A stretch of 64,000 nucleotides of DNA from Lachnospiraceae bacterium UBA4631 (GCA_002406015.1 DHMX01000017.1:60867-124866), one strand, 5' to 3'; positions 27,373 to 36,573 are shown, counted from the first letter of the stretch. Program-made: numbers and translations. The notes: generated by a model not told the origin, from the sequence alone.

Positions 27373-28224
27373 TCAATCATGTATTTTCCATCCGTTTAAC
27401 CATTTAGCTGTCTCGGCAAGGCTATGGTTTACGATTTCACTGTGTCCAATATCCAACGCATTTATCTCTGCCATTTCTTCTTCTGTCAGGTTAAAATCCC
27501 ATATAGCAAGATTTTCCTCCATGCGGTCCCGATGTGTGGTTTTTGGAATGATTACAACCTCTCTCTGGATGTTCCATCTGAGGGCTACCTGTGCTGCGGT
27601 TTTTCCGTATTTTTGACCGATTTTTGTCAGAACCGGATGTGTAAAAATACCATGCTTTCCTTCTGCCATAGGTCCCCACGCTTCTGCCTGTACATGAAAT
27701 TCCCGCATGACCTCAAGTGCCTCCGGCTGTGCAAAAAACGGATGCAGCTCCACTTGGTTTACTGCCGGAACTACGTTGGCATTTACACATAAATCCGCAA
27801 GCCGGTCCGGATAAAAATTGCACACACCGATTGCCCGGATTTTTCCCTGCTCGTACAATTCTTCCATTGCCCTCCATGAGCCATAGTAATCACTAAACGG
27901 CTGATGAATCAAATACAAATCCAGATATTCAAGTCCAAGCTTATCCAATGTGGTCTGAAAGGCTTTCTTCGCATTTTCATATCCGGCATCCTGAATCCAG
28001 AGCTTGGATGTGATGAACAGCTCTTCTCTTGGAACATTGCACCTTTTAATTGCATTACCGACAGCTTTCTCATTGAAATATGCTGCTGCCGTATCAATCA
28101 GACGATACCCGGTATCAATTGCTTCCAGTACTGCCTGTTCGCAAGCCTGCTCATCCGGAATCTGAAATACACCGAAGCCTTCCATCGGCATTTCCACACC
28201 ATTGTTTAAGGTTACTATTTTCAT
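27373..28224 (-). CDS. Aldo/keto reductase
   Basis: 283 residues, TIM-barrel AKR. Catalytic tetrad visible: Asp and Tyr in the GYRLIDTAAAYFNE segment, Lys in LFITSKLW, His in LYLIHQPF. The NADPH segment VVIIPKTTHRDRMEENL is present near the C-terminus. It reduces aldehydes or ketones. Start is the ATG at 28224 with AAGGACGG 8 bases upstream. It is the third gene in the operon. Confidence 0.9.
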   Translation of the reverse strand: MKIVTLNNGVEMPMEGFGVFQIPDEQACEQAVLEAIDTGYRLIDTAAAYFNEKAVGNAIKRCNVPREELFITSKLWIQDAGYENAKKAFQTTLDKLGLEYLDLYLIHQPFSDYYGSWRAMEELYEQGKIRAIGVCNFYPDRLADLCVNANVVPAVNQVELHPFFAQPEALEVMREFHVQAEAWGPMAEGKHGIFTHPVLTKIGQKYGKTAAQVALRWNIQREVVIIPKTTHRDRMEENLAIWDFNLTEEEMAEINALDIGHSEIVNHSLAETAKWLNGWKIHD

Positions 28225-28244
28225 TCTATTCACCGTCCTTATGC

Positions 28245-28574
28245 TTATTCTTCTTCACTATATACTTCCTTTGCCATACGGAATGCTGCCCATGCATTCG
28301 GCCAGCCTGCGTAGAATGCAAGATGGGTCAATATTTCCGCCATTTCTGTCTTGGTGACACCATTTTGCTTTGCGGTCAGCAAATGATACTGAAAGGAATT
28401 ATCTACCATTCCTTTGCTGACAAGTGCAGATATGGTTATAATCGAGCGTGTCTTTAACGAAAGCTTATCTTCTCTTGACCATACCTCACCAAAAAGTACA
28501 TCATCATTTAATTCTGCAAATTTGGGTGCAAATTCGCCCAATGCATCTCTTCCTGCTGTTTGTTTTACTGCCAT
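28245..28574 (-). CDS. Carboxymuconolactone decarboxylase (AhpD-like) family protein
   Basis: 109 residues, one CMD domain: LKTRSIITISALVSKGM and FQYHLLTAKQNGVTKTEMAEILTHLAFYAGWPNAWAAF in positions typical of the family. There is no CxxC peroxidase motif, so it is not a true AhpD. GGAGG precedes the ATG at 28574. It is the second gene of the operon, 13 bp after flavodoxin. Confidence 0.88.
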   Translation of the reverse strand: MAVKQTAGRDALGEFAPKFAELNDDVLFGEVWSREDKLSLKTRSIITISALVSKGMVDNSFQYHLLTAKQNGVTKTEMAEILTHLAFYAGWPNAWAAFRMAKEVYSEEE

Positions 28575-28587
28575 AGTTTGCTACCTC

Positions 28588-29091
28588 CTACATCCATTTT
28601 TCTACTTCTGCCTGTGCCTTACCTGCGTTTCCACCGCGAATAGCAAGACCTTTTTCTACGATTGCCGTCGGGCATAATGCCTGAATATCCTGAATACTGT
28701 TGCCCATGCCGCTGCCCTCATGGGTGCAAAATGGCTTTATAGTTTTCCCGCTAAAGTCAAAATGCTCCAGAAATGTAAATACTGCCATCGGCATTGTACT
28801 CCAATAGTTTGGAAATCCAAGATAAATGGTGCTGTATTCTTCGATGCTTTCCGGATAGCTTACCAGCTCCGGACGTGCATTCTGATTCTGGTCGGCTCGT
28901 GCCTGCTCAATGCATTCATTGTAATCTTTAGAATACGGCTGCTTTTGTTCGATTTTGAACATGTCGGCTCCTGTCAACTTTTGAAGCATACCTGCCACAA
29001 GTTCCGTATTTCCAACTGTCAGGGTTTTAATCTGTCCGTTTATGTAATTTTCATCTGTTCTTGAGTAAAAAGCAATGAGTGTTTTTCCCAT
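28588..29091 (-). CDS. Flavodoxin
   Basis: 167 residues. FMN-binding N-terminus KTLIAFYSRTDENY (phosphate loop with Ser-Arg-Thr), IYLGFPNYWSTMPMAVFTFL and the GKTIKPFCTHEGSGMGNS loop are typical of the long-chain, flavodoxin_4-type proteins. It transfers electrons, probably to the operon's reductases. Start at 29091 behind AAAGGAGG. It is the first gene of the operon, and the divergent LysR gene starts 115 bp away. Confidence 0.9.
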   Translation of the reverse strand: MGKTLIAFYSRTDENYINGQIKTLTVGNTELVAGMLQKLTGADMFKIEQKQPYSKDYNECIEQARADQNQNARPELVSYPESIEEYSTIYLGFPNYWSTMPMAVFTFLEHFDFSGKTIKPFCTHEGSGMGNSIQDIQALCPTAIVEKGLAIRGGNAGKAQAEVEKWM

Positions 29092-29166
29092 GTTCTGCCT
29101 CCTTTGTGGTTTTCCTTTACTATACCATTCCTGCATTTGACACTGAATCTCCGAAATGTTATTATG

Positions 29167-29187
29167 GTATAAACTTATAGTTTATAC
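29167..29187. promoter_or_regulatory. Palindromic LysR-type operator
   Basis: Perfect inverted repeat GTATAAACT-TAT-AGTTTATAC between the divergent flavodoxin operon and the LysR gene. It contains the T-N11-A form of LysR boxes and is the natural binding site for the adjacent regulator. Confidence 0.75.
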
Positions 29188-29206
29188 AAAGTGTGTGGAG
29201 GTATTT

Positions 29207-30094
29207 ATGTATAATCCAATTCTTGATACATTTCTTGCGGTTGTAGACTGTGGAAGCTTTACGAAAGCCGCCGAACAGCTTTATATATCTCCGACGGCTG
29301 TTATGAAGCAGATGAATACACTGGAAAAGCATTTGAACCTGACGTTGATTGAGCGAACCCCTTCGGGTGTGCATATGACTGCCGCCGGGGAGGTTATCTA
29401 TCGAAATGCAAAATTTATGATTGAATATTCCCGAAAGTCCATTGCAGAAGCCTATGCGACTTCTCACAGCTATGATACTACTTTCTGTGTGGGTACTTCT
29501 TTGCTGAATCCGGCAAAGCCGTTTATGGATTTATGGTATCGTGTAAATAAGGATTTTCCGGACTATAAATTACATCTTGTTCCGTTTGAAGATAATCATG
29601 AAGGGATTTTATCTGAAATAGAAAAACTGGGTGAGAAATTTGATTTTCTGATTGGGGTATGTGATTCAAAAGCATGGCTGTCACTTTGTCGGTTTCTCCC
29701 TCTGGGCAGATATAGAAAAATGGTTGCCGTATCCAGAGAGCATCCCTTAGCATCCAAAAGCTGCCTTGAGCTAACGGATTTATATGGTGAAACACTGATG
29801 ATGGTACGCCGCGGGGATTCGGGTGTCAACGATTTTATCCGCAATGACTTAGAGCGGAATCATCCGCAGATACGAATTGAGGATACTCCGCAATTCTATG
29901 ATTTATCCGTATTTAATCGTTGTGCGGAAACCAATCATGTGTTACTGACTATTGAATGCTGGCAGGATGTTCATCCGGGTCTTGTTTCCATTCCGGTCAA
30001 CTGGGACTATAGCATCCCTTATGGCTTATTATACAGTCTGAATGCACCGGAGGATGTGTTGAAATTCGTGGAAACGGTGGAAAAGCTCTCTTAG
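29207..30094 (+). CDS. LysR-family transcriptional regulator
   Basis: 295 residues. N-terminal winged helix: DTFLAVVDCGSFTKAAEQLY, SPTAVMKQMNTLE and ERTPSGVHMTAAGE are the classical LysR HTH; the rest is the periplasmic-binding-fold effector domain. Start at 29207 behind GGAGG. Divergent to the flavodoxin-CMD-AKR-cupin-ADH operon with a palindrome between, so it very probably controls that operon and itself. The inducer is unknown, perhaps an aldehyde or oxidative signal. Confidence 0.92.
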   Translation: MYNPILDTFLAVVDCGSFTKAAEQLYISPTAVMKQMNTLEKHLNLTLIERTPSGVHMTAAGEVIYRNAKFMIEYSRKSIAEAYATSHSYDTTFCVGTSLLNPAKPFMDLWYRVNKDFPDYKLHLVPFEDNHEGILSEIEKLGEKFDFLIGVCDSKAWLSLCRFLPLGRYRKMVAVSREHPLASKSCLELTDLYGETLMMVRRGDSGVNDFIRNDLERNHPQIRIEDTPQFYDLSVFNRCAETNHVLLTIECWQDVHPGLVSIPVNWDYSIPYGLLYSLNAPEDVLKFVETVEKLS

Positions 30095-30135
30095 ATAACG
30101 GCAGTACGCTTCCTGTATTTCCTTTAGCCAAAAAC

Positions 30136-30969
30136 TTACCAAGTCATTGCGAACTCTGTTTTTTCAGGATTTTCAGGGTCCCCTATCATAGGACTTGCTT
30201 TATCTAGCTGCTTAAGACTTTCCATTTCCTCTGAGGAAAGCGTGAAATCAAATATATCCATATTTTCTCTTATTCTCTCCTCATGAACGGACTTTGGAAT
30301 GACAATCACACCGTTTTGGATATTATATCGCAGCAATATCTGAGCGGGTGTTTTAGAATACTTTTCCGCCAGTCTCTTAACCGCCGTTTCCTCAAACATT
30401 TCATTTGCATGTCCTTGTCCAAGCGGAGCATATGCCATATGCGACACCTTGTATTTCTTTTCCCACCTATGCTCGTTTATACGCTGACAATACAGGTGTG
30501 TTTCTATTTGATTCACCGCAGGTCTAATCTTATGAAAGCTAATCAAATCTATCATTCTGTCAGGGTCAAAATTAGAAATACCGATTGCACGAATCGTTCC
30601 CAGTTCATAAAGCCGTTCCAGTTCTCTCCATGCGGCATAATAATTACCAAACGGCCAATGAAGCAAAACCAAATCAAGATAATCGGTCTTTAATTTATCA
30701 AGGGAGGAACGGACGGTTTTTTCGGCATTTTCATATGAGCGAAAATTAACCTTTGTTACGAGAAACAGCTCTTTTCGCTCAACACCGCTTGCTATTATTC
30801 CGTTTCCAACCTGCTCTTCATTTCCATAAGCTTCCGCCGTATCAAGTAAACGATAACCGGCTTTGATTGCCGCACAGACTGATTTTTCACATTCAGCTCC
30901 GTTATTTTGAAATGTACCAAATCCAAGCATCGGCATTTTTACACCATTATTTAATTCAACAAATTCCAT
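30136..30969 (-). CDS. Aldo/keto reductase
   Basis: 277 residues. Tetrad segments GYRLLDTAEAYGNE, LFLVTKVNF and LVLLHWPFGNYYAAW are intact, with the NADPH-binding GVIVIPKSVHEERIRENM. It is ~45% similar by eye to the AKR at 27.4-28.2 kb. GGAGGAG precedes the ATG at 30969. Divergent from the MerR gene, whose operator sits in its promoter. Confidence 0.9.
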   Translation of the reverse strand: MEFVELNNGVKMPMLGFGTFQNNGAECEKSVCAAIKAGYRLLDTAEAYGNEEQVGNGIIASGVERKELFLVTKVNFRSYENAEKTVRSSLDKLKTDYLDLVLLHWPFGNYYAAWRELERLYELGTIRAIGISNFDPDRMIDLISFHKIRPAVNQIETHLYCQRINEHRWEKKYKVSHMAYAPLGQGHANEMFEETAVKRLAEKYSKTPAQILLRYNIQNGVIVIPKSVHEERIRENMDIFDFTLSSEEMESLKQLDKASPMIGDPENPEKTEFAMTW

Positions 30970-31021
30970 AAAAACTCCTCCTTTTCATAAATTGAAAATT
31001 ATAAATGCTCATGCTATAATC

Positions 31022-31052
31022 AGAATACATTCTTCGAGTTACTCGAAGTCAA
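31022..31052 (-). promoter_or_regulatory. MerR-type promoter with 19-bp spacer and dyad operator
   Basis: On the minus strand TTGACT (31047-31052) and TATTCT (31022-31027) are 19 bp apart. Between them lies the perfect dyad CTTCGAG-TTA-CTCGAAG (31032-31048). An over-long spacer holding the dyad is the hallmark of promoters activated by MerR regulators through DNA untwisting. It drives the AKR gene at 30136-30969. Confidence 0.8.
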
Positions 31053-31083
31053 TACTTTTCAGAAACTATCCGGAGGGATTTTT

Positions 31084-31512
31084 ATGTACTACTCTATAAA
31101 GGAATTTGCCGAAAAATTCAATGTTACGGAGCATACAGTAAGATACTATACCGACATTGGTCTGCTGCCCTGTCAGAGAGACAATCAAAACCGCAGGTTA
31201 TTTGATGAAGAATCCGAAAACCGGATGCAGGGAATAACCTGCCTGAAGGGCTGTGGTGCTTCCATTGAAGATATAAAGGAGTATTGCCGTCTTTGTCTTT
31301 TAGAAGAAACCAAAGAGAATCTAAATGCAAGATACCGGATAATTCTCAAGCAAAGAAAACAGGCATATGAGCGTCTGGCAGAGGCACAGGCAACGGTTGC
31401 ATATATGGATGAAAAGGTGAAGCATTACGAGGCGATTCTTGCCGGAAGTATTCCGGATGACTCCAATCCCAATCATTGGACAACCGAAACCAGACCCGAT
31501 AAGCATTTCTAG
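31084..31512 (+). CDS. MerR-family transcriptional regulator
   Basis: 142 residues. N-terminal winged HTH YYSIKEFAEKFNVTEHTVRYY then DIGLLPCQRDNQNRRLFDEE, followed by a coiled-coil dimerisation helix (KQRKQAYERLAEAQATVAYM). The effector region is short, and its cysteines are CLKGCGASIEDIKEYCRLC. GGAGGG precedes the ATG. Divergent from the AKR gene with a MerR-type promoter between. Confidence 0.92.
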   Translation: MYYSIKEFAEKFNVTEHTVRYYTDIGLLPCQRDNQNRRLFDEESENRMQGITCLKGCGASIEDIKEYCRLCLLEETKENLNARYRIILKQRKQAYERLAEAQATVAYMDEKVKHYEAILAGSIPDDSNPNHWTTETRPDKHF

Positions 31513-31562
31513 CTTTTTCGTGCAGGCATATGCTTATTATGAATTGCGGAGGTGACTTGTAT

Positions 31563-32048
31563 ATGGATATACGAATTGCAACGATTTATAATCTTGATGA
31601 AATTACAGCGGTAGAAGCTGAATGTTTTCCGGCTGCGGAAGCGGCAACAAAGGAAGAATTTGCGGAACGGATTAAGTATTACGGGAATCATTTCCGGCTT
31701 ATGTTCGATGATGACAAACTGATTGCTTTTATTGACGGATTTGTAACAAATGAAGCAGATTTAACGGATGAAATGTATGAGCAGGCAGCTATGCATAATG
31801 AAAGCGGAGCATGGCAGATGATTTTCGGAGTCAATACGCTTCCGGCATATCGAAAACATGGCTATGCCGGGCAATTGCTTCAATGTATGATTGATGATGC
31901 CAGAAAGCAGGAACGAAAAGGACTCGTTTTGACGTGTAAACAAACGTTGATTTCTTACTATGCCAAGTTTGGATTTATCGATGAAGGGGTAACTGATAAA
32001 TCGGTTCATGGCAACGCTGTCTGGCACCAGATGCGATTAACCTTTTAG
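31563..32048 (+). CDS. GNAT-family N-acetyltransferase
   Basis: 161 residues. MDIRIATIYNLDEITAVEAE start, acetyl-CoA loop region LPAYRKHGYAGQLLQCMIDD, C-terminal ISYYAKFGFIDEG. Start at 31563 behind GGAGGTGA; overlaps the convergent MGMT gene by 4 bp. Substrate unknown. Confidence 0.85.
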   Translation: MDIRIATIYNLDEITAVEAECFPAAEAATKEEFAERIKYYGNHFRLMFDDDKLIAFIDGFVTNEADLTDEMYEQAAMHNESGAWQMIFGVNTLPAYRKHGYAGQLLQCMIDDARKQERKGLVLTCKQTLISYYAKFGFIDEGVTDKSVHGNAVWHQMRLTF

Positions 32049-33028
32049 ATACTAATTGCAGTTCCTTTCTTCGGAACAAAGAGCTTTGACATATCTACCT
32101 GTTCCATTGTAAGCAGCTTTACCTTTTTATCAATGCCGCCTGCATATCCTGTCAGACTACCGTTCTTACCAACCACCCGATGGCAAGGGATAATCAATGA
32201 AATTGCATTATGTCCTACCGCACCTCCGACTGCCTGTGCAGACATTCTCGGCAGTCCTTTCTGCTTGGCAATTCGCTCTGCGATTTCTCCGTAGGTCATT
32301 GTTTTTCCGTAGGGAATTGTCAACATGATTTCCCATACCATTTTACTAAATTCTGTGGTTTCCATGAGAAGCGGCGGTGTAAAATCCGGTTCCTTCCCAC
32401 TAAAATAAATGTCAAGCCAGTGTGCGGTTTCTGCAAATACCGGTACAGATTTTTCCTCATATTCTTTTGGAAGTGTACTGCCAAAATATTTTTGTCCATC
32501 AAACCACAAGCCTGTAAGTGCCGTTTCCGTACCGGAAAGCGTAATGCCTCCCAACGGTGAATGATAGTGATATGTATATATCATAGGTTTGTTATTTTCC
32601 TCGCAGTATTTTTTTAATTCTGTTTTTAAATATTCGTATCGGAGTCTTTTTTCTTCTTTTTCAAAATGAATCTCTCTGAACTGCTCCGGATTATCCTCAT
32701 AGTCCAAAACTTCATCCCTAAACTGTTCGCTGGTAAGGTCAAACCGACAATCTCCTATGACGTTATAACAATGATAATTTCCGCCGGCTCGCAGGATACC
32801 ATACACCTTGCCGCCAAATATGTCCTGAGCCAGAAATGCAGTAATGGAGCATTGTCCCAAGGTCATATTTTCCTTTGTCCAACTATCTCTCATACGTGGA
32901 GCACATGTATCCGCACACCAAATATGCGACAATGCATCGTATAAATCTATGGGCGTTTTGATTCCTTTGTATTCCTCTGTTATCGCTTTTGCATCTGCAT
33001 GCTCCCAGCCCCAAAATCTATAGTTCAT
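32045..33028 (-). CDS. Fusion of YunG-like domain and methylated-DNA-protein-cysteine methyltransferase
   Basis: About 327 residues. Residues ~20-120 match the YunG family (DALSHIWCADTCAP, LGQCSITAFLAQDIFGG, CRFDLTSEQF). Residues ~165-315 are an Ogt/MGMT: MVWEIMLTIPYGKTMTYGEI is the HTH region and IPCHRVVGKNGSLTGYAGG contains the active-site Cys. It should transfer O6-alkyl groups from guanine to that Cys. The fused YunG domain has no known activity. Start at 33028 behind GGAGG with 8 bases; an upstream ATG at 33061 overlaps the previous gene's end. It overlaps the GNAT gene by 4 bp tail to tail. Confidence 0.85.
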   Translation of the reverse strand: MNYRFWGWEHADAKAITEEYKGIKTPIDLYDALSHIWCADTCAPRMRDSWTKENMTLGQCSITAFLAQDIFGGKVYGILRAGGNYHCYNVIGDCRFDLTSEQFRDEVLDYEDNPEQFREIHFEKEEKRLRYEYLKTELKKYCEENNKPMIYTYHYHSPLGGITLSGTETALTGLWFDGQKYFGSTLPKEYEEKSVPVFAETAHWLDIYFSGKEPDFTPPLLMETTEFSKMVWEIMLTIPYGKTMTYGEIAERIAKQKGLPRMSAQAVGGAVGHNAISLIIPCHRVVGKNGSLTGYAGGIDKKVKLLTMEQVDMSKLFVPKKGTAISI

Positions 33029-33061
33029 CGTCGAATCCTCCATTGCTTCCCTCTTATCCAT

Positions 33062-33280
33062 TCAATATTCCTTCGTTATTTCTTCCTCGATTCCATACAT
33101 TGACTTGAAATCCTCAATATCTTCCGGAGTCTTTATCAGCATTATTTCTTCCAGCTTTCCGGTATGTATGTCCTTAAAACCTGCAACCTGCTCACCGTTA
33201 CAGATGCTTGCTTTGATTACCGGCTTCTTATTTTCCTTATCATAAGTTTTTGCCACTATTTTTTTCTTAAACAGTCTCAT
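33062..33280 (-). CDS. Small conserved hypothetical protein
   Basis: 72 residues: Lys-rich N-terminus MRLFKKKIVAKTYDKENKKP, then VIKASICNGEQVAGFKDI and an acidic helical end. Looks like a small soluble protein seen in Clostridia; I cannot name a function. Start at 33280 with AAGGTGGG upstream. It ends 33 bp before the MGMT fusion start, and may share its transcript. Confidence 0.65.
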   Translation of the reverse strand: MRLFKKKIVAKTYDKENKKPVIKASICNGEQVAGFKDIHTGKLEEIMLIKTPEDIEDFKSMYGIEEEITKEY

Positions 33281-33343
33281 CCTGCCCACCTTCTCTCGAT
33301 TGAATTGTTGGGTGATATTTCAGAAAGCAGCCTTCGGAATTTG

Positions 33344-33787
33344 TCACACCTGCTTCATATACAAAAGCGGGTATGGATTACCTTCCTCGTCATAGTCCTT
33401 CCTTTTATATGTTTTAAAGCCCAAATGTTCATAAAAACCAATTGCCTGCGGATTCTGTTCATTAACCATAACCTCTTGGATTCCATAGTTTTGAATCCCA
33501 TATTTCAGGAGTTGACTTCCAATTCCTTTTCCTCTTTCTGCTGCTGAAAGAAAAAGCATTTCCAAACGATTATTTTCTGTTCCCATAAAAGCAATAACCT
33601 TGCCGAACTCGTCCTCTGCAATTAATAAGTGTTCCACTCCGCTTAATGCTTGCGGAACATATGCCTTAATTCGATTTATCTCTGCATCAGACAGAAAAAG
33701 ATGCGTTGCCCGAACAGAATCTTCCCAAATATTTAGCAGGTTTGTCAATAACTGAGGTGTTCTTACCTGAACTTCATACATTTTCAT
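33344..33787 (-). CDS. GNAT-family N-acetyltransferase
   Basis: 147 residues. Acetyl-CoA loop in LMFLSAAERGKGIGSQLL-like segment (LEMLFLSAAERGKGIGSQLL) and the C-terminal NPQAIGFYEHLGF typical of the fold. Start at 33787 with GAGGG 8 bases upstream. Substrate unknown. Confidence 0.87.
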   Translation of the reverse strand: MKMYEVQVRTPQLLTNLLNIWEDSVRATHLFLSDAEINRIKAYVPQALSGVEHLLIAEDEFGKVIAFMGTENNRLEMLFLSAAERGKGIGSQLLKYGIQNYGIQEVMVNEQNPQAIGFYEHLGFKTYKRKDYDEEGNPYPLLYMKQV

Positions 33788-33926
33788 ATCTTTTACCCTC
33801 ACAGCCTCCGCTCATAATTCTCACTTTATCTTACGGGTTCTATTTTCTGATGTTTACTAAGCCTTGTCAAACTTCTACCCTCTGTTGTATAGTTAAATAA
33901 TAACTTGAACGAATCGAGGAATCAAT

Positions 33927-35207
33927 ATGAATTATGCATTTACAAATGGAAAGGTTCTGAACGGAACCAAAGATATGCAGATACAAAACGGATGCTGCAT
34001 ACTGGTACAGGACGGAAACATTGTTGATATTGTACCGGATACAACAACGCTTAACGATTACAAAGTCATAAATCTTCAGGGGCATTATATTCTTCCGGGA
34101 TTGATTAATATGCATGTACATCTTGCCGGAAACGGAAAGCCTCAGAAAAAGCAGCGGGACAATGAAAAGCTGGTAAATACCATTATGAGTTCCTCTCTTA
34201 CCCGTTCCATTGCTTATAAAATGGTAGCGGGTTTTGCAAAAGACGAGCTGTTAAGCGGAGTTACCACCATCCGAACTGTTGGCGGTCTCGGCAATTTTGA
34301 CACCCGGTTGCGGGATGAAATAGAATCCGGTTCCAAAGTCGGTCCCCGTATTCTTGCTTCCAATCAGGGAATCTCTGTTCCCGGCGGTCACATGGCTGGT
34401 TCGGTTGCGATTGCGGCAAACACCATTTCCGATGCACTTAACCATGTTGAGAAATCAGAGCAGGAAAAGGTCAATCTGATTAAGCTCATGATTACCGGTG
34501 GTGTACTGGATGCAAAAGAAAAGGGCGTTCCCGGTGAGCTGAAGATGCCACCTGAAATGGTTCGTGCCGTATGTGAGAAAGCCCACAATGACGGCTACCT
34601 GGTTGCTGCCCATGTGGAATCTCCGGAGGGTGTCCGCGTAGCACTGGAAAACGGTGTTGACTCCATTGAACATGGTGCCAAATTGAGTGACGATATGATA
34701 CAGCTTTTCAAAGAACGCGGTGCATTCCTATGTACTACGATTTCACCGGCTCTGCCATATGCCTTATTTGACCGTTCCGTCTCCAACGCATCCGAGGTAG
34801 AGCAATTTAACGGAAATGTTGTATTTGAAGGAATTATTGACTGTGCAAAAGCAGCTCTGGCAAATGACATTCCGGTTGTTCTTGGCAATGATGTTGGCTG
34901 TCCTTGGATTACACAGTATGATTTCTGGCGTGAACTTTATTATTTCCACAAATATGTTGGCGTTTCCAACTCATTTGCAATCTATACCGCAACGAAGCGA
35001 AGTGCTGAGCTTGCCGGTATCGGTCATATTACCGGTTCCATTGAAAAGGGAAAGGCAGCGGATATGATTGTTACCGCCGAAAATCCGTTAGAGGATTTGC
35101 GTGCCTTACGAAATCCGGAGATGGTTATTGCACGAGGAGCTATTATTGAGCATCCTAAGATTAAAAAGAGAAAACAGGTAGAGATGGAGTTGGATAGGTT
35201 TTTGTGA
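33927..35207 (+). CDS. Amidohydrolase (imidazolonepropionase/prolidase-like, COG1228)
   Basis: 426 residues. Metal site 1 GLINMHVHLAGNG (HxH); Lys likely carbamylated in NLIKLMITGGVLD; further ligands in VAAHVESPEG and SIEHGAKLSD; final Asp in PVVLGNDVGCPW. These hydrolyse cyclic amides or X-Pro/peptide amides; the exact substrate is not evident. GAGG precedes the ATG at 33927. It stands alone on the plus strand just before the AT-rich island. Confidence 0.87.
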   Translation: MNYAFTNGKVLNGTKDMQIQNGCCILVQDGNIVDIVPDTTTLNDYKVINLQGHYILPGLINMHVHLAGNGKPQKKQRDNEKLVNTIMSSSLTRSIAYKMVAGFAKDELLSGVTTIRTVGGLGNFDTRLRDEIESGSKVGPRILASNQGISVPGGHMAGSVAIAANTISDALNHVEKSEQEKVNLIKLMITGGVLDAKEKGVPGELKMPPEMVRAVCEKAHNDGYLVAAHVESPEGVRVALENGVDSIEHGAKLSDDMIQLFKERGAFLCTTISPALPYALFDRSVSNASEVEQFNGNVVFEGIIDCAKAALANDIPVVLGNDVGCPWITQYDFWRELYYFHKYVGVSNSFAIYTATKRSAELAGIGHITGSIEKGKAADMIVTAENPLEDLRALRNPEMVIARGAIIEHPKIKKRKQVEMELDRFL

Positions 35208-35514
35208 TAATTAGAGGATTAAGAACGCCGGGCTTTCAAGCTCGGCTAATGAGTCAGAATTATATAAAATGAAATTTTATCATTTTGTATTGCCTTTAAA
35301 AAGCATTTCATAAAATACAAATCTCAATATGATTTCTTTTTTCTAATACTTCAAGTGCTAAATCCCTGTTATTACAAATTCACGTTCAATAATACCAATT
35401 CATTTCTGAATTCGAAAGGCAAAACCGTAGTAGCATTCATAATTTTCCCTATTCCAGTTCTAAAATCTATTCTTATCGCTTTGAGACTAAATAATTCGCT
35501 TTATCAGAGAAAAA
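35208..35514. other. AT-rich intergenic boundary of the island
   Basis: Holds a 9-bp hairpin with one wobble pair (GCCGGGCTT at 35227-35235 with AAGCTCGGC at 35238-35246) but no U-run, so a weak terminator for the amidohydrolase at best. The rest is AT-rich; I see no gene. Composition changes here from the flanking core to the island. Confidence 0.4.
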
Positions 35515-36573
35515 TTACGTTTCAGAATTACTATAATTCTTTTTAAATTCCATTAACGATTCAAAAGAACAATTCTTCCAAAAAACAGGACATCCTCCAA
35601 AACAAGCTTTCAAATGTTCACAATCATTACACTCTTCTGACGGCATTGCACTTAACTGTTTAATCGTACTATTATAACGTGTACATTCTACATAATTCTC
35701 AAACTCCTCATATGTAGAAAAATCCAAACCAAACTTACCAATTTTATCATCAATAAACATACTGCAAGGAAGTAAATTCATTCCTGTATCAAATGTTATT
35801 CCGTTCCCTTTATATATTTGACATGGTGCTGCCAATTTTCCCCTGAGCATCGATAAATGTTTCTCCGTATATACACATATTGGAAATGTATATTCGACCC
35901 ACCACTCACTTTTTGTTATTGTATTTAATTTATTTATTTGTGAGATAAATTTATCTATCAAAAGATAAGGATTATTACGTTTAAGATAGTCTATATCCTT
36001 ATACTCTGACTCTTCATTATCTAAGGCGAATGTAAACGAAAACTGTCTAGCACCATTATTTTGTGCTACCTCAACAGCTTCACAAAATCCATCAATATTT
36101 GAACAAGTCAAAACCATTGAACATGTAAATTCAGTTGAAAAACAGGATACATTGTGTATTGCCTTGAGTTGCTTCGATAAACATTCTTTTCCCACTAGTG
36201 CAAGGCATTCCTCTTCATTTTTTTCCTTCAATGAAATATCAATATAATCCAATCCGCTTTCTATCAATTCTTTACAGAAATCATAATCAGACAACATAAT
36301 ACCATTCGTGGCAATTGTAGCTAACATTTTATGTTCTCTGCTTTTAACATATCTTATTATTTCTGCTAATCTTGGATATAATGCCGGTTCACCACCAGAA
36401 AAAACAACAAATTTTACTTTCGCGTCATTGCAAAAATCTATCAATTTCTTAACATTATTAAATTCAATGGTTTCATTTGCTAAATATCCCGTTCTTTTAG
36501 CATAACAAAAACTACATCTCAAATTACAGTTTCTTGTAAGTGTAATAATACACTGTTCAACATTCAACATCAT
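35515..36573 (-). CDS. Radical SAM/SPASM enzyme, RiPP cluster
   Basis: 352 residues. Radical SAM CxxxCxxC at C16-C20-C23 (NCNLRCSFCY), SGGEPALYP binding motif near 60. The C-terminal ~100 residues have the SPASM-type cysteines for extra [4Fe-4S] clusters: CQIYKG, LLPCSMF, CNDCEHLKACFGGCP and NC. No RRE domain at its N-terminus, so it probably relies on the partner maturase or acts on other substrate. Starts with GAGGAG upstream. Last gene of the putative operon precursor, rSAM-1, UvrA-like, rSAM-2. Confidence 0.85.
   Translation of the reverse strand: MMLNVEQCIITLTRNCNLRCSFCYAKRTGYLANETIEFNNVKKLIDFCNDAKVKFVVFSGGEPALYPRLAEIIRYVKSREHKMLATIATNGIMLSDYDFCKELIESGLDYIDISLKEKNEEECLALVGKECLSKQLKAIHNVSCFSTEFTCSMVLTCSNIDGFCEAVEVAQNNGARQFSFTFALDNEESEYKDIDYLKRNNPYLLIDKFISQINKLNTITKSEWWVEYTFPICVYTEKHLSMLRGKLAAPCQIYKGNGITFDTGMNLLPCSMFIDDKIGKFGLDFSTYEEFENYVECTRYNSTIKQLSAMPSEECNDCEHLKACFGGCPVFWKNCSFESLMEFKKNYSNSET

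Noticed and set aside
35355..35546. Second precursor peptide in the island boundary
   Set aside because: No RBS, no Cys-rich core, overlaps the radical SAM gene end.
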